Below are positions 1-4,789 of a DNA stretch of 6,919 nucleotides, piece after piece (the stretch's first letter is position 1; every line of letters begins with the position of its first letter). The notes under the pieces are model-generated. The model was not told the DNA's origin, ran no database searches, and saw only the letters and a list, made by a program, of their open reading frames with translations. Where the stretch lies: the NCBI GenBank assembly GCA_029777215.1, contig JAKOSQ010000191.1, positions 1-6,919 of the forward strand, in the 5' to 3' direction. The DNA is from Bacillota bacterium. GTDB taxonomy: Bacteria > Bacillota > Clostridia > Oscillospirales > Oscillospiraceae. The position numbers and the translations under genes are program-made.

Positions 1-44
1 GTATTTAAATAGCAAAAGCAAAAAATAGAAACAGTTTTTCTGGC

Positions 45-87
45 AAAAAGCACAAAGCCGCCGCCCTCCGATGCGGGAGAGCGGCGG
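45..87 (-). terminator. Probable intrinsic terminator of the mtnA-deoD operon
   Basis: Arms CCGCCGC (58-64) and GCGGCGG (81-87) pair perfectly. After one mismatch, four more pairs continue toward a short loop. Read on the minus strand, the hairpin starts 14 bases after the deoD stop codon. It is followed by a T-rich but interrupted tract (CTTTGTGCTTTTTG). The stem is strong and the T tract imperfect, so termination is likely but perhaps not complete. Its position implies that deoD is the last gene of the operon. Confidence 0.7.
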
Positions 88-101
88 ATGCTGCTGTTTC
101 G

Positions 102-824
102 TTAATCAATAGATTTCCAAGCTGTCTCCAAAGCGATCTCCATCATTTCGGTGAAGCTGTTCTGTCGATCCTCCGCGGAGAGGGCCTCGCCGGTGAAGAT
201 GTGGTCCGAAATCGTGAGGATGGCGAGCGCCTTCTTGTGGCACTTGAGCGCCGTGTAGTAGAGGCCGGCTGTCTCCATTTCGACGGCGGCGATGCCGAAC
301 TCGCGGTATTTTTCGCCCGCCTTGGAGTTGGCGTTGTAGAACTGGTCGGCGGTCATGACCTGACCGACGAAGGGGTGCGCGCCGATGCGGTTGGCTTCGT
401 CGACGGCGTCGCGCAGGAGGCCGTAGTCCGCGGTGGGGCAGAGGTAGCCGGGGAACTCATACTGCGCGGCGAAGTTGGAGTTTGTCGAAGCGCCCATCGC
501 GATGACGACGTCGCGGAGCTTCACATCCTCGCCGACGCCGCCGGCGGAGCCGATGCGGATGATGCTGTCCACATCGAAGAAGCTGTAGAGCTCGTAGGCA
601 TACAGGCCGATGGACGGCACACCCATGCCGTGGCCCATGACGGAAATTTTCTTGCCCTTGTAAGTGCCGGTATAGCCGAGCATGCCGCGGACGGTGTTGA
701 AGCACACCGGGTTCTCTAAATAATGCTCCGCGACATATTTTGCGCGCAGCGGGTCGCCGGGCATGAGCACGGCCTTGGCGATGTCGCCTTTGTTTGCCTC
801 GTTGCAGGCAGAAGGTACGATCAT
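102..824 (-). CDS. deoD: Purine nucleoside phosphorylase, DeoD type
   Basis: This cytosolic enzyme splits purine (deoxy)ribonucleosides with phosphate into free base and (deoxy)ribose-1-phosphate. The 240 residues match the roughly 235-240 aa of hexameric bacterial DeoD. Visible family motifs are MPGDPLRAKY (residues 21-30, phosphate-binding Gly23 and Arg27), NTVRGMLG with Arg46, IIRIGSAGG with Arg90 and Ser93, VEMETAG (181-187, ribose-binding Met183 and Glu184) and ISDHIFTGE with the catalytic Asp207, followed by Arg220. The ATG is supported by AAGGAG at 833-838, eight bases upstream. The oddity is the N-terminus: relatives carry a His here (TPHNEA or similar) whose side chain, from the neighbouring subunit, contacts the ribose 5'-OH. 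This protein has Cys7 (SACNEA) and no His before residue 34. It lies 19 bp downstream of mtnA, apparently in the same transcript. The family call is firm; the preferred nucleoside is open. Confidence 0.96.
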   Translation of the reverse strand: MIVPSACNEANKGDIAKAVLMPGDPLRAKYVAEHYLENPVCFNTVRGMLGYTGTYKGKKISVMGHGMGVPSIGLYAYELYSFFDVDSIIRIGSAGGVGEDVKLRDVVIAMGASTNSNFAAQYEFPGYLCPTADYGLLRDAVDEANRIGAHPFVGQVMTADQFYNANSKAGEKYREFGIAAVEMETAGLYYTALKCHKKALAILTISDHIFTGEALSAEDRQNSFTEMMEIALETAWKSID

Positions 825-843
825 TTGTATTTCTCCTTATCCC

Positions 844-1890
844 TTATTTAAAGAGGGCAGCCAGGGACTCCGTATAGGGAGGACGGCAGATGCCCTTCTG
901 GGTGACGATGCCGGTGATGAGCTCGTGGTCCGTGACGTCGAAGGCAGGGTTGAAGCACTTGACGCCGGGCAGAGCCATCGGCTTTTCATAGAACATGGTC
1001 TTGATCTCGTCCGGGTCGCGCTGCTCGATCTTTATGTCGTCGCCGGTCGGGCAGTTCATATCGATGGTCGAGGTCGGACCGAGGACGTAAAACGGGATGC
1101 CGTAGTGCTTGGCGAGAACCGCGACGCCGCAGGTGCCGATCTTGTTGGCGGTGTCGCCGTTGGCGGCAACGCGGTCGCAGCCCACAAAGACCGCCTGAAT
1201 CCAGCCGTTTTTCATGACGGTGTTCGCCATGTTGTCGCAGATGAGGGTCACGTCGACGCCGGCATTGTAAAGCTCGTAGGTCGTCAGCCGCGCGCCCTGC
1301 AGCAGCGGGCGTGTCTCGTCCGAATAGACGTGGAACTTCATGCCCTTTTCGGTGCCGAGGAGGATGGGGCCGAGGGCCGTGCCGTAGCGCGAGGTCGCGA
1401 GGGGGCCGGCGTTGCAGTGGGTGAGGATGCCGTCGCCGTCCTTGACGAGACTCAGACCGAGCTCGGAGATGCGGTGGCACATCTCGATGTCGCCGCCGTG
1501 GATCGCGCGGGCCTCGAAGATGAGCTGATTGCGGATGTAATCAATGTCCCGGTCCTCAAAGCGGCGGGCCTTGTTGCACATGCGTCCGAGCGCCCAGCTG
1601 AGGTTGACGGCCGTCGGGCGGGAGGAGTTGAGGTAGGCGGCCTGCTTTTCAAGCTCGTCGCAGAAAGCTGCGCTGTCCTGCGTCTTGATCTGCAGCGAGA
1701 GAATATAGATGCAGTAGGCGGCGCAGATGCCGATCGCCGGCGCGCCGCGGACCTTCAGCTTTTTGATCGCGTCGTACATGTCTTCGGCGGTCGCAAGCTC
1801 GATCTCCTTTTCTTCGTTCGGAAGAAGCGTCTGATCGAGAATGTAAAGCTTCTGAGCGTGATCGTCGTAGCGGATGTTGTCAATAGTCAT
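844..1890 (-). CDS. mtnA: S-methyl-5-thioribose-1-phosphate isomerase (MtnA)
   Basis: MtnA converts the aldose 5-methylthioribose-1-phosphate to the ketose 5-methylthioribulose-1-phosphate in methionine salvage; relatives handle 5-deoxyribose-1-phosphate or ribose-1,5-bisphosphate. The 348-residue product is of normal length for this eIF2B-like isomerase family. Landmarks are the substrate loop VRGAPAIG (47-54), [22 protein letters not shown] sequence with catalytic Cys159, and [22 protein letters not shown] sequence with catalytic Asp239; these correspond to Cys160 and Asp240 of the Bacillus enzyme. The frame is open up to 1962, but the start at 1890 is preferred. It begins [10 protein letters not shown] as in the family, has AGGAG seven bases upstream, and the predicted promoter lies between 1890 and 1962, so the longer start would not be transcribed from it. 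It is the first gene of a two-gene unit with deoD. No MtnP, MtnN or aldolase gene is seen beside it. Confidence 0.95.
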   Translation of the reverse strand: MTIDNIRYDDHAQKLYILDQTLLPNEEKEIELATAEDMYDAIKKLKVRGAPAIGICAAYCIYILSLQIKTQDSAAFCDELEKQAAYLNSSRPTAVNLSWALGRMCNKARRFEDRDIDYIRNQLIFEARAIHGGDIEMCHRISELGLSLVKDGDGILTHCNAGPLATSRYGTALGPILLGTEKGMKFHVYSDETRPLLQGARLTTYELYNAGVDVTLICDNMANTVMKNGWIQAVFVGCDRVAANGDTANKIGTCGVAVLAKHYGIPFYVLGPTSTIDMNCPTGDDIKIEQRDPDEIKTMFYEKPMALPGVKCFNPAFDVTDHELITGIVTQKGICRPPYTESLAALFK

Positions 1891-1897
1891 AACATTG

Positions 1898-1902
1898 CTC
1901 CT
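1898..1902 (-). promoter_or_regulatory. Ribosome binding site that fixes the mtnA start
   Basis: On the minus strand AGGAG stands seven bases before the ATG at 1888-1890. This supports the 348-residue form of MtnA over an upstream in-frame ATG at 1962, which would add 24 residues atypical of the family. Confidence 0.85.
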
Positions 1903-1918
1903 ATCAAGTGATATGAAA

Positions 1919-1947
1919 ATTATATACCGTTTCCCACTGCAAATCAA
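1919..1947 (-). promoter_or_regulatory. Sigma-A type promoter for mtnA-deoD
   Basis: On the minus strand TTGATT (1942-1947) and a perfect TATAAT (1919-1924) are separated by exactly 17 bases. Transcription would start near 1912, leaving a leader of only about 20 bases. That leaves no room for a SAM or other riboswitch between promoter and start codon. Confidence 0.75.
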
Positions 1948-2024
1948 CTGCGTTCTGCCCATGTGAACAAAAAGGATGGCACATGTAATTTAAGCAAAAT
2001 TGCATGACTCTAATTTGTGGAAAC

Positions 2025-2047
2025 GTCCAAAAAATAGACACTTGGAC
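2025..2047. repeat. Inverted repeat between the divergent promoters
   Basis: GTCCAA (2025-2030) and TTGGAC (2042-2047) form perfect 6-base arms around an 11-base A-rich spacer. It lies upstream of both the mtnA promoter and the promoter of the plus-strand repeat-protein gene. Arm centres are 17 bases apart, so it could be a regulator site, but arms this short also arise by chance. Confidence 0.3.
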
Positions 2048-2067
2048 AAAAATGTTTAATCAATATC

Positions 2068-2096
2068 TTGCGATTGTTGCAGGACTATAATATACT
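2068..2096 (+). promoter_or_regulatory. Sigma-A type promoter for the heptad-repeat membrane protein gene
   Basis: TTGCGA (2068-2073) and TATACT (2091-2096) are 17 bases apart. A perfect TATAAT also occurs at 2086-2091, but it has no -35 match at a suitable distance. Transcription would begin near 2103, giving a leader of about 65 bases. The inverted repeat at 2103-2121 would sit on the start point. Confidence 0.65.
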
Positions 2097-2102
2097 GTGA
2101 AA

Positions 2103-2121
2103 CGTTAACATGTGGTTAACG
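2103..2121. promoter_or_regulatory. Candidate operator: perfect 7-5-7 inverted repeat at the transcription start
   Basis: CGTTAAC (2103-2109) and GTTAACG (2115-2121) are exact inverted copies around ATGTG. The site begins about seven bases after the -10 element, where a bound dimeric repressor would block initiation. No cognate regulator gene is in the window. As an RNA hairpin it would be A/U-rich and weak, so a DNA-binding site is the better reading. Confidence 0.5.
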
Positions 2122-2158
2122 AATTGAAGCAAGCATTCCCCGCTACAAAAATTTATTT

Positions 2159-2164
2159 GGGAGG
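2159..2164 (+). promoter_or_regulatory. Ribosome binding site of the repeat-protein gene
   Basis: GGGAGG at 2159-2164 precedes two consecutive ATG codons. It is three bases from the first (2168) and six from the second (2171). The second spacing is closer to the usual range, so translation may really start at 2171 and drop one methionine. Confidence 0.7.
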
Positions 2165-2167
2165 TAA

Positions 2168-3790
2168 ATGATGAAGGGGCAGAAAATGCTAAAGGTTTGC
2201 AGTATCTTATTGGTACTCGCGTGCCTGTTTTCGGTTTATGCGGGAGTGACGGGCCTTCAGGACGTCAACGACACAAAGACCGCAAAAGAAGCAGAAAAGG
2301 CACAGACACTCGCGGACATTCAGAAGCTTGAAGACGGCATGAACACGCTCGAATCCAAGCGCTCTGATTACGAAGCAGGTAAGAAAGCGTACGAGGACGG
2401 TCAGGCACAGTACGAAGCGGGCCAGAAGACCCTCGCGGACGGTCAGGCACAGTACGACGCCGGCGCGGCTCAGCTCGCCGCCAAGACCACGGCTTACAAC
2501 GAAGGCAAGACAAAACTTGCAGCGGGCCAGAAGGAATATGATGCCGGTCTCGCTACATACAATGCCAGCGCCGCCAAGCTCGCGGACGGCAAGAAGCAGT
2601 ATGCGGCAGGTCTTGCCCAGTATCAGGCGGGTCTCGCACAGTATCAGGCTGGCGAAAAGCAGATTGCTGCTTACGAAGCTGGTATGGCTCAGGTCAAGGA
2701 ATATGAGGATGCACAGGCTCTGGTCGAGTCCAAAAAGGCCGACTATGAGACGGGCAAAGCCGCATACGAAGCCGGCATGAAGCAGTATCAGGCCGGTCTT
2801 GATGACTACAACGCCAAGCTTGCCCAGTTCAACCAGGCAGTTGCTGCCGGTATGCTCGACGACGCAACGAAGGCTTCCTTCCAGAAGCAGCTCGATGACG
2901 GCAAGGCAACGCTTGACGCCGCGAAAGCAAAGCTCGACGCAGGCAAGGCTGATCTCGACAAGTACGAAGCCGGCGTGGCAACGCTTACTGAGAAAAAGGC
3001 TGCTTACGAAGCAGGCAAGGCTCAGCTCGCAGCCAACAAGGCCACCTACGAAGCCGGTAAGGCCAAGCTCGCTGCCAGCAAGCCGCAGCTCGACGCCGCC
3101 AAGACACAGCTTGACGCCGCCGCAAAGACCATCGCCGCAGGCGAGCAGCAGCTCGCAGCCGGCAAGGCCAAGCTCGACGCAGCTGCCAAGCAGCTTGCAG
3201 ACGGCAAGTCTCAGCTCGCTCAGTACGAGCAGGGCAAGGCTAAGCTCGAAGCTGCTGCTACACAGCTCACGGAAGGCAAGGCCAAGCTCGACGCCGCTTC
3301 CAAGCAGCTTGCTGACGGCAAAGCTCAGCTCCAGCAGTTTGAAGACGGCCAGGCTCAGGTCGACGCAGGCGTAGCAAAGCTCGAAGAAAACGCCGACGTC
3401 AAGGCGAAGATCGACTCCGGCATGGATGCGATCGCAGCCGGCAGAGCTGTTGTTGACGAACAGACTGCAAAGACCACCAAGGAGCTCATGGCTCGCGTCT
3501 ATCAGTATGGCATGCTTCTCCTCGTTGCTCTGTTTGGAATTATTGCTTCTATCCTCGGCCTCGGCGCTGCCAAGGCCCCCAGCATCGGCAAGATCAAGGG
3601 TGGCGTTATCCTCGGCATCCTCGCTCTCGTTGTTGCAATTGCGGCTAATGTCTATGGCGCAATGAACGGTTATTCCGCATTCCAGGTTCAGATGACCGCG
3701 ATGATCGCGGAGTGCCTGTTCGCACTCCTGTTCGTGGTTTCGATCTTCAAGTACAAAAACGCGCTTGTCGCGCTCATGACTGCCGAATGA
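2168..3790 (+). CDS. Membrane protein with long LxxG heptad-repeat coiled coil
   Basis: The function is not known. The 540 residues show a positively charged start and a membrane segment (about 9-30), then a very long Ala/Lys/Gln/Gly-rich array (about 38-436). Three hydrophobic segments follow (about 446-468, 475-497, 506-527) and a short tail. The array is built of seven-residue units of the form [L/Y]xxGxxx, for example YEAGKKA, YEDGQAQ, LADGKKQ. This is the X-X-X-Leu-X-X-Gly heptad type known from YhgE/Pip-like and related Firmicutes membrane proteins. It contains almost no proline (Pro307) and no cysteine or tryptophan, as expected for an extended helical rod. With membrane segments at both ends, the rod should form an extracytoplasmic stalk or hairpin (inference). 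The phase is broken at recurring LxxYExG-like elements near 166, 263, 350 and 388. It has its own promoter, a candidate operator and a strong terminator, so it is probably monocistronic. Confidence 0.9.
   Translation: MMKGQKMLKVCSILLVLACLFSVYAGVTGLQDVNDTKTAKEAEKAQTLADIQKLEDGMNTLESKRSDYEAGKKAYEDGQAQYEAGQKTLADGQAQYDAGAAQLAAKTTAYNEGKTKLAAGQKEYDAGLATYNASAAKLADGKKQYAAGLAQYQAGLAQYQAGEKQIAAYEAGMAQVKEYEDAQALVESKKADYETGKAAYEAGMKQYQAGLDDYNAKLAQFNQAVAAGMLDDATKASFQKQLDDGKATLDAAKAKLDAGKADLDKYEAGVATLTEKKAAYEAGKAQLAANKATYEAGKAKLAASKPQLDAAKTQLDAAAKTIAAGEQQLAAGKAKLDAAAKQLADGKSQLAQYEQGKAKLEAAATQLTEGKAKLDAASKQLADGKAQLQQFEDGQAQVDAGVAKLEENADVKAKIDSGMDAIAAGRAVVDEQTAKTTKELMARVYQYGMLLLVALFGIIASILGLGAAKAPSIGKIKGGVILGILALVVAIAANVYGAMNGYSAFQVQMTAMIAECLFALLFVVSIFKYKNALVALMTAE
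3161..3346 (+). repeat. 114-bp internal duplication in the heptad array
   Basis: The segment encoding residues 332-355 (GKAKLDAAAKQLADG and following) recurs at 370-393 (GKAKLDAASKQLADG and following), 38 codons later, with high nucleotide identity. Because 38 is not a multiple of seven, this copy is a larger duplicated block rather than simple addition of heptads. Both copies include the phase-breaking L-x-x-[Y/F]-E element. Confidence 0.7.
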
Positions 3791-3810
3791 TCGACTGAAC
3801 GCAGATACTT

Positions 3811-3845
3811 AAAAAATGCGGACGTCTCTGACGTCCGCATTTTTT
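3811..3845. terminator. Perfect 15-bp bidirectional intrinsic terminator
   Basis: AAAAAATGCGGACGT (3811-3825) and its exact complement (3831-3845) surround the loop CTCTG. Read on the plus strand, it begins 20 bases after the stop of the repeat-protein gene and ends in T6. Read on the minus strand, the A6 run supplies the same T tract, so it can also stop transcription of the convergent 75-aa gene. Confidence 0.93.
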
Positions 3846-3852
3846 GTGTGGA

Positions 3853-3890
3853 AAGAAAACGGGACTGGCGTAAGCCGGTCCCGTTTTCTT
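3853..3890 (-). terminator. Second hairpin overlapping the stop codon of the 75-aa gene
   Basis: Arms 3853-3869 and 3874-3890 pair over 17 positions with one mismatch (a T-G wobble in the plus-strand RNA) and close on a GTAA loop. The right arm overlaps the TAA of the minus-strand gene at 3889-3891. On the minus strand it is followed by CTTTCC, a weak T tract, so it probably works together with the adjacent 3811-3845 terminator. Confidence 0.7.
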
Positions 3891-4116
3891 ATTTTGCAAG
3901 GCCCTTGAAAAAATCCGCGTCGAACTGCGTAAGGGTGAATTCGGTGTCGTAGACTTTTCCGTCCGGCCGCTGCGCGCGGACGGCGAACTTCGTGCCGTTT
4001 TGAATGGCACCGTCCCAGACCTCGCCGCCAAAGGCGATCAGCTCCGGGTGCTCCTTCTTGAAGGTCTCAAACTGTGATTTTGCGGACTTGAGCTTTAAAA
4101 TGTTGAGCTTTGCCAT
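3889..4116 (-). CDS. Small conserved-looking protein of unknown function (75 aa)
   Basis: I do not recognise this protein. It begins MAKLNILKLKSAKSQFETFK and has a basic, probably helical N-terminal part (about 11-22). A glycine-containing stretch follows (GGEVWDG, 30-36), then a strand-like segment (GTKFAVRAQRPDGK, 41-54), and the tail ends DADFFKGLAK. There is no signal peptide, membrane segment, cysteine or metal-binding pattern, so a small cytosolic alpha/beta protein is likely. The start is supported by AAGGA at 4126-4130, nine bases upstream. A promoter-like pair lies further upstream, and the gene ends in a terminator hairpin. Codon use resembles the neighbouring genes. It is the downstream neighbour of the startless minus-strand frame at 4167-4502, and the two could once have been one transcript. 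Confidence 0.8.
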   Translation of the reverse strand: MAKLNILKLKSAKSQFETFKKEHPELIAFGGEVWDGAIQNGTKFAVRAQRPDGKVYDTEFTLTQFDADFFKGLAK

Positions 4117-4163
4117 AAATCTGCGTCCTTTCCCGTCAAAGACAATGTATTCTTTCCTTTTCT

Positions 4164-4192
4164 ATATTAAACCCTGCCGCGCCGCGGTGCAA
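4164..4192 (-). promoter_or_regulatory. Promoter of the 75-aa gene
   Basis: On the minus strand TTGCAC (4187-4192) and TAATAT (4164-4169) are separated by 17 bases. The predicted start, near 4157, leaves a leader of about 40 bases before the ATG at 4116. The -10 element overlaps the stop codon of the upstream open frame. Confidence 0.55.
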
Positions 4193-4502
4193 GAAAATAC
4201 TGGCGAATGGCCTTTACCTCGGCCTGCACGGCGTAGTGCGAAACGATCGCGCTGACCGCCTCGTTTTCGCAGTAGCTGCGGCCGCGCTTTTTGGGGAGGG
4301 GCGCGGTGAGCAAGTTGAGGCAGGCAAGTTCATGCGCCATCTGTCCGGCGCAGACGATGTCCTCAAAGGGGACGGCGTGGACCGCCCGTTCCGCAGTATG
4401 CTGGAGCTTCTCGTTTTGCTTAACCGAGAAGCGGAAAGAGACGAGCCGGCGGCGAAATGAGAGCCGCGGGTGAAAAAGATACGAAAAGACCGCAGGTCGG
4501 TG
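4167..4502 (-). pseudogene. Startless coding-like open frame, probable gene remnant
   Basis: The minus-strand frame between a TGA at 4503-4505 and a TAA at 4167-4169 encodes 111 residues. It contains no ATG, GTG or TTG before residue 65, so it cannot be translated as a normal full gene. Even so, residues 41-103 look like protein: VHAVPFEDIVCAGQMAHELA, then a lysine/arginine patch KKRGRS (71-76), YCENEAVSAIVSHYAVQAEV and a terminal basic tail. Codons have the same C/G-rich third position as deoD and the dehydratase genes. A terminator-like hairpin overlaps its 5' end, which argues against readthrough from upstream. The reading I prefer is a 5'-truncated remnant. A short protein starting at Met65 (47 residues, no clear ribosome binding site) or a chance open frame are the alternatives. 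I do not recognise the family. Confidence 0.4.
4406..4432. repeat. Perfect 8-bp inverted repeat inside the remnant frame
   Basis: GCTTCTCG (4406-4413) and CGAGAAGC (4425-4432) flank an 11-base spacer (TTTTGCTTAAC). No T tract follows on either strand, so it is not a terminator. It may be a small RNA hairpin or protein site, or chance. Confidence 0.35.
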
Positions 4503-4526
4503 TCAAAACCGGCCGGCGGCCTTTTC
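4483..4526. terminator. Long imperfect hairpin with A/T flanks, terminator-like on both strands
   Basis: Arms 4483-4501 and 4508-4526 pair over 19 positions with three exceptions, of which one is a wobble on each strand; the loop is GTCAAA. The stem starts GAAAAG and ends CTTTTC. On the minus strand it is followed by CGTATCTTTTTC, a good T tract, so it may be the distal terminator of the dehydratase operon, 264 bases past its stop codon. On the plus strand it ends just before the ribosome binding site of the small ORF at 4542. Confidence 0.6.
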
Positions 4527-4541
4527 TAAAAGGAGTATTGG

Positions 4542-4700
4542 ATGGCGCGGTATGAACCAATCCCAAAAATCACACCGCTGCAAAAGGAGAGTGCCCCGAC
4601 ATTCGGCGCGCGTGAGTCGAGCGCGCCAAACGAACTGCGAGGCGAGAAGATTCCGCACAGTTCCGCACGGAGGAGACATTGGCGGACGGAGCTTATCTGA
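4542..4700 (+). CDS. Possible small ORF (52 aa), perhaps the front of a frameshifted gene
   Basis: The product is not recognised. AAAAGGAG (4528-4535) lies six bases before the ATG, an unusually good ribosome binding site. The product starts MARYEPIPKITPLQKESAPT, is basic, and ends in an unnatural-looking Arg-rich tail (ARRRHWRTELI). From about 4640 the frame one base earlier reads more like protein up to a TGA at 4784-4786, with RTEETLADGAYLNRWSCPAC followed by RWEKTQNHRYAAAPDAVKIH. A one-base deletion in a gene of about 80 codons would explain this. Also present are an inverted repeat GGCGCGC/GCGCGCC (4605-4611, 4621-4627) and a tandem 10-mer TTCCGCACAG/TTCCGCACGG (4651-4670). No promoter was found. 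It may equally be a non-coding or repeat-derived stretch. Confidence 0.3.
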   Translation: MARYEPIPKITPLQKESAPTFGARESSAPNELRGEKIPHSSARRRHWRTELI

Positions 4701-4713
4701 ACCGCTGGTCATG

Positions 4714-4767
4714 TCCGGCGTGCCGATGGGAAAAAACACAAAACCATCGGTATGCTGCAGCGCCGGA
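4714..4767. repeat. Nested inverted repeat just downstream of the dehydratase operon
   Basis: Outer arms TCCGGCG (4714-4720) and CGCCGGA (4761-4767) enclose inner arms CCGATGG (4723-4729) and CCATCGG (4744-4750). The loop is A-rich on the plus strand and U-rich on the minus-strand RNA, and an asymmetric bulge separates the two stems. On the minus strand it begins 22 bases after the dehydratase stop. No T tract follows the stem, so a 3'-end protecting structure or a weak terminator are both only possibilities. Confidence 0.45.
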
Positions 4768-4789
4768 TGCGGTTAAGATACATTGATCA

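Noticed and set aside
201..719. A 172-codon plus-strand open frame opposite deoD
   Set aside because: It is antisense of a clear deoD gene and shows no recognisable protein features.
763..1911. A 382-codon plus-strand open frame opposite mtnA
   Set aside because: It is the antisense of mtnA, which has catalytic motifs, a promoter and a ribosome binding site. The antisense product is low-complexity Val/Asp/Ala-rich, typical of shadows in GC-biased genes.
1891..1962. N-terminal extension of MtnA by 24 residues
   Set aside because: The extension covers the TTGATT/TATAAT promoter and lacks the family start; AGGAG marks the ATG at 1890.
1891..2020. SAM or similar riboswitch upstream of mtnA
   Set aside because: The predicted leader is about 20 bases and no aptamer-like stems are visible.
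2096..2110. CcpA cre site (TGTGAAACGTTAACA)
   Set aside because: Only the right half CGTTAACA fits; the left half does not match at the needed spacing. The 7-5-7 palindrome explains the sequence better.
2198..2226. Lipoprotein signal (VLAC at residues 16-19) in the repeat protein
   Set aside because: The residues after the Cys stay hydrophobic (LFSVYAGVTGL), as in a membrane helix; a lipid-anchored mature protein would normally continue with polar residues.
2330..3400. Regular 21-bp periodic repeats resembling an array
   Set aside because: The period follows the heptads of an open reading frame and units vary without conserved spacers, so it is not CRISPR.
4236..4460. Plus-strand frames of 74 and 60 codons around 4236-4473
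   Set aside because: They are antisense to the minus-strand remnant, which has the more natural composition, and they lack ribosome binding sites.
4503..4739. Minus-strand 78-codon frame starting MFFPIGTPDM
   Set aside because: It has no clear ribosome binding site, ends inside a terminator-like hairpin and has an odd Arg/Trp/Cys-rich composition; a chance open frame is more likely.
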